Below the pieces are notes generated by a model, which was not told the origin of the DNA, made no database searches, and worked only from the letters and a program-made list of their open reading frames with translations. A stretch of 64,000 nt of DNA, from positions 1 through 64,000 of the forward strand of contig NZ_CP011133.1 of NCBI RefSeq assembly GCF_000981805.1, read 5' to 3'. How positions within the stretch are numbered: position 1 is the first letter of the stretch; the number at the start of each line of letters is the position of its first letter. This document shows, piece after piece, positions 39,615 through 48,165 of the stretch. The translations under genes and the position numbers were made by a program. This stretch comes from Citrobacter amalonaticus Y19. GTDB lineage: Bacteria > Pseudomonadota > Gammaproteobacteria > Enterobacterales > Enterobacteriaceae.

Positions 39615-40137
39615 TCAAAATTTGTATTTTCTACAGACTGCCATCTCAATTATTACCCGTGCGCAATCGTTGTATAAAAGCCCTTTTGAGTTAGCAGAAG
39701 GTGACCGGGAGTTCTTGATTGAGAAAACTAATCAGGCAAAGCTCGCACTATCGATGGAGAAGTATGACTTGCCCATCTTTAATATCTGTCATGATCCTGA
39801 ACGCAAGATTTCTACTGAGGTAGAAAAATTCGTTCGCCATGATTCATACATCCTGCGGCTTGCTCTGCTGGTATTCAGTATTCGTGTTTTCATTAATACA
39901 GGTACTGTCGCCCAAACATTCTACTGGTTTGATAATGAAAAAACCGTCCAGCTTGTCGAACGTATGGATGATGCACAGACAATTGATGCAATCATAACCG
40001 GCAAAATATATTTTAAACCTATTCGTCCATTTGCCGATTTAGTAGATTGTGACTTCAGTACAGTTATTGGAGCCCCCAACCCAACCTTGGAATTAACAGG
40101 CTACTTACAGTCGCGCTATTCTCATTGGAGTAATTGA
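39607..40137 (+). CDS. FlhD/AcaD/SetD-like activator subunit, 176 aa
   Basis: Start at 39607 (MINQNLYFLQTAISIITRAQSLYKS), overlapping the transglycosylase stop by 8 bp. The opening helices and the pattern INQNLYFLQ..ISI..RAQ.L recall FlhD's [20 protein letters not shown]. The partner gene directly downstream is clearly FlhC-like, and FlhD always precedes FlhC. In SXT and IncA/C elements such pairs are the master activators of transfer. Confidence comes mainly from the partner. Confidence 0.6.
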   Translation: MINQNLYFLQTAISIITRAQSLYKSPFELAEGDREFLIEKTNQAKLALSMEKYDLPIFNICHDPERKISTEVEKFVRHDSYILRLALLVFSIRVFINTGTVAQTFYWFDNEKTVQLVERMDDAQTIDAIITGKIYFKPIRPFADLVDCDFSTVIGAPNPTLELTGYLQSRYSHWSN

Positions 40138-40139
40138 TT

Positions 40140-40670
40140 ATGAAGGCTGCTCTTGTCCGGGATGAAGATAAATTTGCGTTAACTCAGAAAATGGTAAAAT
40201 TAGGCTTCCGTAGAAAGATTATTGTGCATTCACTTAATGCAAGTGACCGTGTTATTGATTTTTTGCGTAAAGAATTCCATCTGAGTGATGTATCGATCGG
40301 ACGACTTAAACATTCAGAAACGTTGCTCAACACGACACACAAAAAAGTTGAAGCAACGAATTTTATGAGCATCTATCTGCGTCGTTCGAAAGATCCTAAT
40401 AACAGTGACAACATCGTTGATGTGGTTAGTGCGTTCGAAATCTATCGGGAGCTAAACCTTAAGTTCCGCCCGGAAGAAGCCTCAAAAATGATGATTGATG
40501 CCAATGAGGCTTGGACGCTTGCTCGTGATTTTCGTGCTGAAGAAATTCGCATGGTAAGGTGTTACCGTTGCGAGCTTTCATTTATTTCTCCGCAGAGTTG
40601 TGACCGTCCACGGAAAAAGCATATTTGTCCGTTTTGCTCTGATGCAGAAACTGAAAATGAAAATTCGTAA
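40140..40670 (+). CDS. FlhC/AcaC/SetC-like transcriptional activator, 176 aa
   Basis: The C-terminus has the FlhC signature: ANEAWTLARDFRAEEIRMVRCYRCELSF ... HICPFC, four Cys in two CxxC pairs that bind zinc, preceded by the conserved AW.LAR helix. FlhC forms a heterohexamer with FlhD and activates sigma70 promoters with poor -35 boxes. The ATG at 40140 has GGAG nine bases upstream; a TTG at 40134 is possible. A terminator follows. Likely master activator of this element's transfer genes. Confidence 0.8.
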   Translation: MKAALVRDEDKFALTQKMVKLGFRRKIIVHSLNASDRVIDFLRKEFHLSDVSIGRLKHSETLLNTTHKKVEATNFMSIYLRRSKDPNNSDNIVDVVSAFEIYRELNLKFRPEEASKMMIDANEAWTLARDFRAEEIRMVRCYRCELSFISPQSCDRPRKKHICPFCSDAETENENS

Positions 40671-40689
40671 GTGACTAAGCTAAATTTAA

Positions 40690-40720
40690 TAAAAAAGCCC
40701 GTTGTTACGGGTTTTTTTAT
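40690..40720 (+). terminator. Intrinsic terminator after the activator operon
   Basis: AAGCCCGTTGTTACGGGTTTTTTTA: CCCGT/ACGGG stem with T7 on the plus strand. Confidence 0.8.
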
Positions 40721-40730
40721 TGCATGGTGA

Positions 40731-40760
40731 CTTCGTCACCTGAATGAGTCGGGTTAGTAT
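40731..40760 (+). promoter_or_regulatory. CTTCGTC-family promoter on the plus strand
   Basis: CTTCGTCACCTGAATG at 40731, 17-nt spacer from CTTCGTC, TAGTAT as -10, 38 nt before the lipoprotein start. The orientation flips with its gene, which argues for a real promoter element. Confidence 0.7.
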
Positions 40761-40797
40761 TGAATAACAAACCTACTGGTGTCCCAAGGAAAATAAA

Positions 40798-41568
40798 ATG
40801 AAGAAAATCTCTGGTCTTGCTTTGGTATCGCTGATGTTAGTTGGTTGCGCGGCTTCTCAACCACCGGCTATGCCGGTGGACTCCAATCCATCTGATGCTT
40901 TGAAATTTGCCCGGGCGATGGATTTACGTCAGATCACCGATACGGGCGATCAATACCTTATCTATAACGGCTTCACGTCTAATGGCCAGCTTGTCCCTCT
41001 CAAAACTCCGGTTAAGGCTGGTGAAAAAGGTGTAACCAACTTGGGAGGTAATGGAGTGGCCGATGTGGCTGCGGGCTTCGCGACACACACATCTTTCATC
41101 CCTGTACTGTCTGTTTTAACGGCCCAACAGCCTACAGCGATCGTTGATGGCGTTGTACGGGTCGCATCATGGAACGGTAAATCTCAGGAAGAAAACGAGC
41201 GTGAGGTCAATGCGATCTTCTGGAAAACACTAACCCGGATGGACGGATACAAAGTTGGTGGGATGTGCGAGGGGAAAGGCGGCGCTGTTGAAAATGCTGT
41301 TCGCCGGAAAGCGACAAACGGTGATTGGGTATCGTATGCTGATATTGCCCCAACGTTGCCAAAACCACCTATCAGCACCAGCGGTCAGGCGACATTCATT
41401 ATCGGTAATGATTGTTTCAACCTCTATGCTGCCCGAGGTTCTAACGTGGGATTGGTTAAAGCAATGAGTAAAGAACTGGGCGCTCAGCGGGCGCTGTTCT
41501 TGCCTGGTTCCCCTGAGCATGAGCCAATGGTATTCAGCGACGGTCAGCAATACCTGTTCAGGAAGTAA
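40798..41568 (+). CDS. Lipoprotein, 256 aa
   Basis: Signal II peptide with lipobox LVGC (Cys17) after MKKISGLALVSLM. The mature part has two Cys-containing regions (GGMCEGKGGAVENAV and IIGNDCFNLYAARG) and no known enzyme motif. A monocistronic gene between the activator operon and traN, with its own CTTCGTC promoter and a bidirectional terminator. Possible roles are surface or entry exclusion or envelope stress protection; neither is shown. Confidence 0.8.
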   Translation: MKKISGLALVSLMLVGCAASQPPAMPVDSNPSDALKFARAMDLRQITDTGDQYLIYNGFTSNGQLVPLKTPVKAGEKGVTNLGGNGVADVAAGFATHTSFIPVLSVLTAQQPTAIVDGVVRVASWNGKSQEENEREVNAIFWKTLTRMDGYKVGGMCEGKGGAVENAVRRKATNGDWVSYADIAPTLPKPPISTSGQATFIIGNDCFNLYAARGSNVGLVKAMSKELGAQRALFLPGSPEHEPMVFSDGQQYLFRK

Positions 41569-41604
41569 AAAAAAAGCCCCGACATAAAAATCGGGGCTTT
41601 TTAC
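41568..41604. terminator. Bidirectional terminator between lipoprotein gene and traN
   Basis: AAAAAAGCCCCGA ... TCGGGGCTTTTT serves both convergent genes. Confidence 0.9.
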
Positions 41605-41613
41605 TCGTCAATG

Positions 41614-44271
41614 CTACTGAGTCTTCAGCACGGCTTCTGTACTTGATTTCGCAGCATCTACATCGATACTGTCAACGCCGCTCTGGAAACGCTCCAGAGA
41701 GTTCTGGCGTGAGCCGTCAATGTTCAATACACTTCCTTTACCGGTTATCTTATCAAGATTGATTTCTGATGCTTTTGGTAGAAGTTTTGCCTCGTAAAGT
41801 GAGCCAATCCATTCTGATAAATCGAGTTTATTAAAATCGATCCGACCAAACTCTTCTAGCGTCAGAGGCCTACAGTCCGGGTTCTTTTTATCGCCCCAAC
41901 TTATGCCTAACATTGGTCTCCCTTGCTCCTGAATAATACGACCGATCTGCGAGTCAAATGTGCAGTAACTTGACCGCTTCTCGATACAGACGCCCAGGAA
42001 CTTTGTTTCGCACCAGCTTGATATATGAACTGCTAATTTTGTCTCTTTTTTGACGGCCAGCTTAAATTCATCTGGAGTACAAGCCCAGATGATGTTGACC
42101 AGAATATTGGCAATCTGATAAGCCATATAAGCGTATCCAACCACGGATATCGCGGAAACAATTGTTGAAGATAATTGCACTGAGGTTGCCAGGCCTGACG
42201 ATGTGACGGCAGCGCCCCCACCAGAAGCCGCACTTTCAAAAATCAGGTTCGTTGCAGCTGGGCCGAAGGTATCAAGCGTCCACTGGGCTACTTGTTTAGT
42301 CAGCGCTCCGATAGCCTGATTCATTAATCCAGACAACCCTGCTTCTGTAGCTTGCTGGGCAGCTTCTGTACCTGCGGAACCGACCAGACTGTTGAATGCC
42401 GAGATTGCAGGACGGGTAATGGTATCGATGGCGTTAGTTAAAAGCTCAGACCCCATGTCGAAAACGCCTTTCCCTTGTTCGAACATACCGGCTTTAACCG
42501 CGACAGCATCTGCAATTTTCAGGGTGTAGTACGATAACTGCAAATACTGAATCCAGCTGACATCTACAGGCTGATCGCAACAATCCACCCAACCGCCCAT
42601 AGCCGATTTACATTGAGCTGACTCACCTTTGAAAAGAGTACATGAGCGGTTCGTTTCATCAGTATCATCGCCGCACTTCATTTCATTCAATGCGTAAGTT
42701 GCGGCCTGAAGGGTTGCAACTGCTTTGTTGAAATCACCGCTTGGTTCTGTTGATGGCTGAAGGCAGGAGCCATTCAAGCACTGAACTGCACCAGGACACA
42801 CATAAGTATCCGTGGCAGAGGTATTGGGTACGACGACATCTGTTCCGCAATCCCATACTTCGGTAGCCTGCCAGCATCCGTTTTTGTCCCCCTCAGCGCC
42901 TGTAATGCATGTTGATTTGATGAACTTACACGCGGTGTCAGCATCATACTGCTTACAGGTGTTGTTAACACCGGCGTCTGTCCCACAGTTTGAAACCACG
43001 GTAGCCGATTTGCAGAATGGTGATAGCCCGCTGATGGGCGGCTTAGCAAGCTGACTTTCGCATATACGAGCACCATTAATGGTTGCGCATCCATTGGTAT
43101 CAGGAGTGACTGTTTCGCGGCAGGTGACCGTATAGTTCTGGCAATAACCGGCGTTAATGGCTTTCAGCAACGTATCGAATTGTTCTGGTTTATCGACAGT
43201 CCATTCGTTATCCGAAATGATCTTACTCGGGTCGAAGTTAATATAGATAAGAGCATAACCTTCGCCACTGCCGGTTACCGACACTCGGTTTTTGAAATTA
43301 AGAACTCCATTCATGGGAGTGTTTCGAATTTGCGCAGTGACATCGACATTTATTGACTGATCCCAACTGGTGCTAAGTTCACACTTTCCAGCGGTTTCGG
43401 GGGGGAAAGTACCAGTACCGTATGGCCCACCCCATACAAGGCTAGCTCGGTCTGTTCCGCCGACGTAAATTTGCATATAGTCATCCCATTTTGCCCTGAC
43501 TATCCTGGCGCTGGTGACTGCCTGCGGGTTGTAAACGGTGACTGCCATTGCCTGTTCGAAAATCTTACAGTTGCCGTCCCAGTAGTTATCCCCAACAGTG
43601 CCGAGCCAGAGCTCGATACAGTTAGTCCCGCAGGAACCGATGTTTGCAGCCCCGCTATAATGCGAAAGCATACCGGCTACGTAAGGATGGTAGAGAGTAA
43701 ATGTGCCGCTAACACTCGTGGTACGGGTACATTCCCGGTAGTCAGGTATGTGATTAACGGTATCTTTGTTGGTCATGGTGCGCGTCATTGAGCAGTCACC
43801 AAGATCCTGCATGTATTTATCCTGATTTTCCAGGAAGTCTTTGTGGCCATCAAAGATGGAATCGTCGGGCTTAAGGTTTGCCGTAGTTTTCGTCGAGCCC
43901 ACCAGCGTTCGATAAGCTTCACCGCGAAGAGAATCTTCTGTTTTCAGATTGGCGTTAGTCGTGTTGCCAAGTTTTAATGTGTTGCTGTCATCTCCGAATG
44001 TGCCTGTCAGGCTATCCAGTGAAGTTGATGAACCCTGATTTGGGTAAGCCGAGTTCAGGTCAACGGCCTGGCCTTTTCCATACTGAACCGTACCATTTGA
44101 CGTAGCTGAAACCTGCGGAAGTGTTTTATAGAAATTGGTGGCTGATGTGACGTTTTCCTGGGTCGTAGCGGAAAAGGCATACGGCATGTAGGATACAACA
44201 CCAAGGTGGCATAACATCGTTATTGTGCAGAGTGGTCTGTAAAACCATTTTTTTCGGAAAAGGTTTTTCAT
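41614..44271 (-). CDS. traN: TraN mating-pair stabilisation protein, 885 aa
   Basis: Outer-membrane adhesin of the F-type conjugation system. Signal peptide to about residue 36, a variable N-terminal region (to about 380), a Cys-rich central part (YCQNYTVTCRETV, CKQYDADTACKFI, WVDCCDQPVDV), a Gly/Ala-rich hydrophobic stretch, and the hallmark C-terminus SYCTFDSQIGRIIQEQGRPM, then LGISWGDKKNPDCRPLTLEE. TraN recognises recipient outer-membrane proteins. The length fits IncA/C-type TraN. It lies downstream of traG but is separated by a plus-strand gene, so it is probably transcribed separately. Confidence 0.95.
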   Translation of the reverse strand: MKNLFRKKWFYRPLCTITMLCHLGVVSYMPYAFSATTQENVTSATNFYKTLPQVSATSNGTVQYGKGQAVDLNSAYPNQGSSTSLDSLTGTFGDDSNTLKLGNTTNANLKTEDSLRGEAYRTLVGSTKTTANLKPDDSIFDGHKDFLENQDKYMQDLGDCSMTRTMTNKDTVNHIPDYRECTRTTSVSGTFTLYHPYVAGMLSHYSGAANIGSCGTNCIELWLGTVGDNYWDGNCKIFEQAMAVTVYNPQAVTSARIVRAKWDDYMQIYVGGTDRASLVWGGPYGTGTFPPETAGKCELSTSWDQSINVDVTAQIRNTPMNGVLNFKNRVSVTGSGEGYALIYINFDPSKIISDNEWTVDKPEQFDTLLKAINAGYCQNYTVTCRETVTPDTNGCATINGARICESQLAKPPISGLSPFCKSATVVSNCGTDAGVNNTCKQYDADTACKFIKSTCITGAEGDKNGCWQATEVWDCGTDVVVPNTSATDTYVCPGAVQCLNGSCLQPSTEPSGDFNKAVATLQAATYALNEMKCGDDTDETNRSCTLFKGESAQCKSAMGGWVDCCDQPVDVSWIQYLQLSYYTLKIADAVAVKAGMFEQGKGVFDMGSELLTNAIDTITRPAISAFNSLVGSAGTEAAQQATEAGLSGLMNQAIGALTKQVAQWTLDTFGPAATNLIFESAASGGGAAVTSSGLATSVQLSSTIVSAISVVGYAYMAYQIANILVNIIWACTPDEFKLAVKKETKLAVHISSWCETKFLGVCIEKRSSYCTFDSQIGRIIQEQGRPMLGISWGDKKNPDCRPLTLEEFGRIDFNKLDLSEWIGSLYEAKLLPKASEINLDKITGKGSVLNIDGSRQNSLERFQSGVDSIDVDAAKSSTEAVLKTQ

Positions 44272-44329
44272 TCTATGATCACCTTTGTCGTGGTTACTGA
44301 TTATGAAGTCAGCGATCTCGGTAACTAAA

Positions 44330-44359
44330 TTTCGTCAGCCAGCATTTCTATGCGAAGCT
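44330..44359 (+). promoter_or_regulatory. Weak CTTCGTC-family match (TTTCGTC)
   Basis: TTTCGTCAGCC at 44330 on the plus strand, upstream of the 65-aa gene. The expected -10 window (GAAGCT) is poor. Confidence 0.3.
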
Positions 44360-44475
44360 ACTAAAATGAAGGATTAAGCAGGCAGCGTATTAAACGGACT
44401 GGTTTCAGACAATAAAGAAGGACGGCAAAACGAGGGTGTTTTCTGCGTTCTGATTATTACCGACTGGGGGTGCTT

Positions 44476-44673
44476 ATGGACATGTTTGGTATAACTGGCC
44501 TTATCCCATTATCGGGGCCGAGCGATTCTGATTATGGTGGTGGAAATGGTCGAAGAGGCCGTGGAAGAAAAGGGCGGACGGCCAAGAGTAAATGTGAGCG
44601 AATGTGGGAGTTTTATATTCTGTTCTATTCTTTATTGAGCCTTCCAGTTGTCTATATGTTTGCCACTACGTAA
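44476..44673 (+). CDS. Small basic membrane protein, 65 aa
   Basis: MDMFGITGLIPLSGPSDSDYGG, a basic Gly/Arg/Lys-rich stretch (NGRRGRGRKGRTAKSKCER), then one membrane segment (FYILFYSLLSLPVVYMFA). GGGGG precedes the ATG. Encoded opposite to traG and traN, in the position where SXT/IncA/C elements carry the entry-exclusion gene next to traG. Size and topology differ from known Eex, so that role is only a suggestion. Confidence 0.55.
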   Translation: MDMFGITGLIPLSGPSDSDYGGGNGRRGRGRKGRTAKSKCERMWEFYILFYSLLSLPVVYMFATT

Positions 44674-44702
44674 AAGCCCTGCCAGGCTGGCAGGGCTTTA
44701 TT
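44670..44702. terminator. Intrinsic terminator between the 65-aa gene and traG
   Basis: AAAGCCCTGCCAG/CTGGCAGGGCTTT stem between the convergent genes. Confidence 0.8.
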
Positions 44703-44707
44703 ACTAA

Positions 44708-47700
44708 TCACTTTTTCGATGAAATAATCATGTCATCGTTTCCGCCGCTATGGCCACCTTTACCTTCCTTATGTCGCGGATGTACTGGGACATACTCCTG
44801 ATGCGATTGAGTAGCTCGTGCAGGTGGTGGATCACTGAACATTGTACCTCCGTTATTTGAATCGCTATGGCCACCAGCACCGTGGGCATTAACGGTCATA
44901 GTTTCAGCTTCGCCGTATCCCTGGTTGTGGGTTCCCATCGCATAGGGAACACCATCGCCTACAGAAGAACCTCCATTAGATGCCTGATGCATTCCTCCAA
45001 GGTTATTGGCCATACCTCCAGAGTTATATTCATGCGTTTGACGGTCTGTATTCAATGCAGTTGTCGCCTGTTGAATAATAGAGCCATCATTTGCTGAACG
45101 GTCTAAACCAGCATTATCAATACGGGCAGCAATACCACGGGCAAGGGATGTATTCCCGCCAGACACAGTTCCATTGTTATTTTCCCCACCTGTCGCAAGT
45201 TGAATGCGAGCCATCATGTCACTGCGGGCCTGGGTAAGTTGTTGCTCAGATGCACCGGCTTTGGTCATTGCGTAGTAGTTCACAATGGAATCTCGCGCTG
45301 CTTCGCGGTTTGCATCACCACCCAACGGAATTTCTCCGGCGATTGATTTGGCCTGGTTATGCACCTGCTCATAAACCGGGCTCTCCTTGAACGCATTGCT
45401 GACATGAGAAACGAGCTTGTTAAAGTCTCCAGTGATACCGCCGAGATTATAGTGGTTGTTTTCGAAGTCATTCGCGGCGGTGTTACCCGCTTTAGTCATG
45501 ACTTCACCTTGATTTCCTTTATGAATTTGATCAACTGCACCGCTATTCTGTCCACCGACAGTATTAACCTGGCCTTGCCCATAACCATCTGACGATGAAG
45601 CATGTGCATCACCCAACGCACCGTAAGAACGGCCAGTTACAGCATTTACCGAGTTACTAACGTCCGCTGCACCAGCAACTGCCCGGCCACCTGCACTTTC
45701 AGCTCCGCCACTCACTCCACGGTATTGCTCAGATGCGGTTGTGGTCAACGCTGGGCTGGAGTCAGCGTTAATGAACCCGGCTTTGGCTGCTACTGCACCT
45801 GCTAAACCAAGTTCACTGGCTGCTTTGAATTGCGCAAAGGTATGTGCATCTTCGTGAGTCATACCTAAAGAGGTCAGGCTCGCTGCATCACCGGCGATTT
45901 TGCTGGATAGTTCAGGGTGCGCCGCGAGGGTTTGAGTCAATGTTGCTTGTGCATCATGGTTACGACCAATAGCCGTAGCAAGTTGCGCTGCGTTCATTGT
46001 CTGGCCCATTGAGGTACTTGAAGCAAACGAGTTTGCTTCCTGGAAATTCTTTTGTGCGGACTGCATTCTTTGATTTGCCTCAGCAAAAGAACGAGTCGAC
46101 TGAGAACTTTCTCCTTCTTGCGATAAGGACTGGTACATCGCACTTGCTGCCGTGTTGACGATGCGTGACTGGGTAGCGCTGTCGACTTTATGCGATGTGG
46201 CACTGTCCGTAGAACCGTACTTAGCGCTGTTGTCATTACTCAGCCCACTGCTTTCTGCCTCTGAACGAGACATACCACCCTTAACGCCTACACCACCGCT
46301 TGGGCTTCCAAATCCCCCACCGACGCTCGCATCGCTTTTGGCTATTGATACAAGCGCCTGCATATCAGAAATTCCTTGTTCTTTAGCTACAGAACTAACA
46401 TAGGCGCGGTCAGAGCTGCTCAAGCTTGCAAATGCTGCGTTTGAAGCATCACTGTAAACCTGCGAATGCCCCCCAGAGTTCATGTCGCTGGCCACCAGGC
46501 TAATCATTGCGCCGGATTGAGCAGTCAACGAGCTAGAGGCTGCATCAAGTTCCTGCTTAGCACTGGACAGGTTGTGAGTAGCGACCTGTTTCATATCAAT
46601 GTTTGGGAGAGTGCCAGAAGACCCACCCATGATCGTTCCTTGCGTTGGGTTAAATTCAACATCGGAACCACGACTGTTGATCGCAGGAGCGTTGGTAACA
46701 TCAGGTGCGAGGGTTTTAGTATCGGCGGCAGAAGGTGCTGCTGCTGAGCTTGCAAGAGAGTTAAAGGCAACAGAACTGCCCCAGACAATGAACCCACCCA
46801 GGGCCGGGATCATCGCGTACAAGTTACCAGCAAGACCTATGCTTTTTTGAGTCTCAAACAAGAGTTGATAAAGCTGAGCAAAACTAAGCCCACCAGAACC
46901 CGAACTGACAAGGATTTGGCTGGATGCATCGCGGATGCTATTCAAAACATACATATTGACGACCGCCGCGAGGGGAAGCCAAGTCCATGTCCAGATGATA
47001 ACGAGGAAGTACTTCATCACCAGTCGCAAACCCATAATACCCAGACCGAAAAGGAAGGCCATAAATGGTGCGAGTGCGTAAATTATCCCCTGGAAAATCG
47101 GCATAAATGAACCCATCCAGCTCAAGAATGATGAACCAGAAGAAGACCATTGGAATGCCTGTTGAGTCATGGTTTGGGCGCGTGTTACAGCAGCCGTACC
47201 ACGAAATGAACTTTCGAGGCCGTACATTGGCAATTCCCTGAAATGCGGGTACATGACCAACATTAACTGGAAATCACGAATATCAGTGCCGCTGATGTTG
47301 AAAAAATTAAGAACTTCCTGGGCCTTTCCTGAACCTGAACACGGTGCTCCACCGCAGGTGCGCCCGGATGCTGTATATGAGCTGGCAAAAGCTGAGTCGA
47401 GACTCGACGCGTTCTGAGTTGCTAATCCTTTAAGTTTCGTGTAAGCGTCAGAACAAGTATAGAGTGAGCCTCCATTAGATGATTCTTCAGTGCTAGTAGA
47501 CCAACCGCTGCGAACGTTGTCGTATATAACAACCCGCTGGAAGGAATCATTCGAAGCCAGCCCAGATACACCCTGGTTAGAACGATACATTGATGCAAAA
47601 GTTTTAGAACCACGGATAATATCGTTTCCTACGCAGTTCTTAACATAATTTGAAACGCTTGAGTCCAGATCACCGTAAGCACCAGTTTGACCCGTCCAGC

Positions 47701-48151
47701 GCATTGGCGTTTTCAATGTGTCGTATAATGTGGCCAGAGTGAAAAGGGGATCCAGAGACCCATACTCAGTCATGCTTGGGACAGAAAATGCCTGCTCCAT
47801 CTTCTCAGTCGTTGCATACCCGACAGTGGAAAGCACAGATGCGGCAACGGCTAATCCCGCTGGTACATTATCAACAGCACGGAACTTACCTGTTGTAACA
47901 TCCTCAATATTGGTGCGCATCGATACACCGAAAAACAGGTAATACATTACGACGGCAACACACATATGAGAAAGGGATAATGTTTTCCCGGCTGATATAG
48001 CAGCAGCAAGCACGACACAAATCACACCAATAAGTGCTGAAATCCTAAACAAGGATCCGTAAGTGCCATCATTCAATAACATGGCAACTGCATTGAATAT
48101 GTTATAAATAAATTCAATGTTGCCAACGGTATATACGTTCCATTCACTCAT
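44708..48151 (-). CDS. traG: TraG mating-pair stabilisation / entry-exclusion target protein, 1147 aa
   Basis: F-type TraG. N-terminal membrane segments (FRISALIGVICVVLAAAI, CVAVVMYYLFFGVSM), a periplasmic region with Cys, and further membrane segments around residues 350-420 (IYALAPFMAFLFGLG, VIIWTWTWLPLAAVV) and 440-480. A long soluble Ser/Ala/Asn/Gly-rich C-terminal half follows. The N-terminal part works in pilus assembly; the C-terminal part stabilises mating pairs and is the exclusion target. It lies 14 bp after traH in the conserved F-H-G order. Confidence 0.95.
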   Translation of the reverse strand: MSEWNVYTVGNIEFIYNIFNAVAMLLNDGTYGSLFRISALIGVICVVLAAAISAGKTLSLSHMCVAVVMYYLFFGVSMRTNIEDVTTGKFRAVDNVPAGLAVAASVLSTVGYATTEKMEQAFSVPSMTEYGSLDPLFTLATLYDTLKTPMRWTGQTGAYGDLDSSVSNYVKNCVGNDIIRGSKTFASMYRSNQGVSGLASNDSFQRVVIYDNVRSGWSTSTEESSNGGSLYTCSDAYTKLKGLATQNASSLDSAFASSYTASGRTCGGAPCSGSGKAQEVLNFFNISGTDIRDFQLMLVMYPHFRELPMYGLESSFRGTAAVTRAQTMTQQAFQWSSSGSSFLSWMGSFMPIFQGIIYALAPFMAFLFGLGIMGLRLVMKYFLVIIWTWTWLPLAAVVNMYVLNSIRDASSQILVSSGSGGLSFAQLYQLLFETQKSIGLAGNLYAMIPALGGFIVWGSSVAFNSLASSAAAPSAADTKTLAPDVTNAPAINSRGSDVEFNPTQGTIMGGSSGTLPNIDMKQVATHNLSSAKQELDAASSSLTAQSGAMISLVASDMNSGGHSQVYSDASNAAFASLSSSDRAYVSSVAKEQGISDMQALVSIAKSDASVGGGFGSPSGGVGVKGGMSRSEAESSGLSNDNSAKYGSTDSATSHKVDSATQSRIVNTAASAMYQSLSQEGESSQSTRSFAEANQRMQSAQKNFQEANSFASSTSMGQTMNAAQLATAIGRNHDAQATLTQTLAAHPELSSKIAGDAASLTSLGMTHEDAHTFAQFKAASELGLAGAVAAKAGFINADSSPALTTTASEQYRGVSGGAESAGGRAVAGAADVSNSVNAVTGRSYGALGDAHASSSDGYGQGQVNTVGGQNSGAVDQIHKGNQGEVMTKAGNTAANDFENNHYNLGGITGDFNKLVSHVSNAFKESPVYEQVHNQAKSIAGEIPLGGDANREAARDSIVNYYAMTKAGASEQQLTQARSDMMARIQLATGGENNNGTVSGGNTSLARGIAARIDNAGLDRSANDGSIIQQATTALNTDRQTHEYNSGGMANNLGGMHQASNGGSSVGDGVPYAMGTHNQGYGEAETMTVNAHGAGGHSDSNNGGTMFSDPPPARATQSHQEYVPVHPRHKEGKGGHSGGNDDMIISSKK

Positions 48152-48165
48152 ATTAAGTTACCTTG

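Noticed and set aside
41614..44271. Possible fusion or truncation in TraN
   Set aside because: The length and the N- and C-terminal signatures are complete, and differences in the middle are usual for this variable adhesin.
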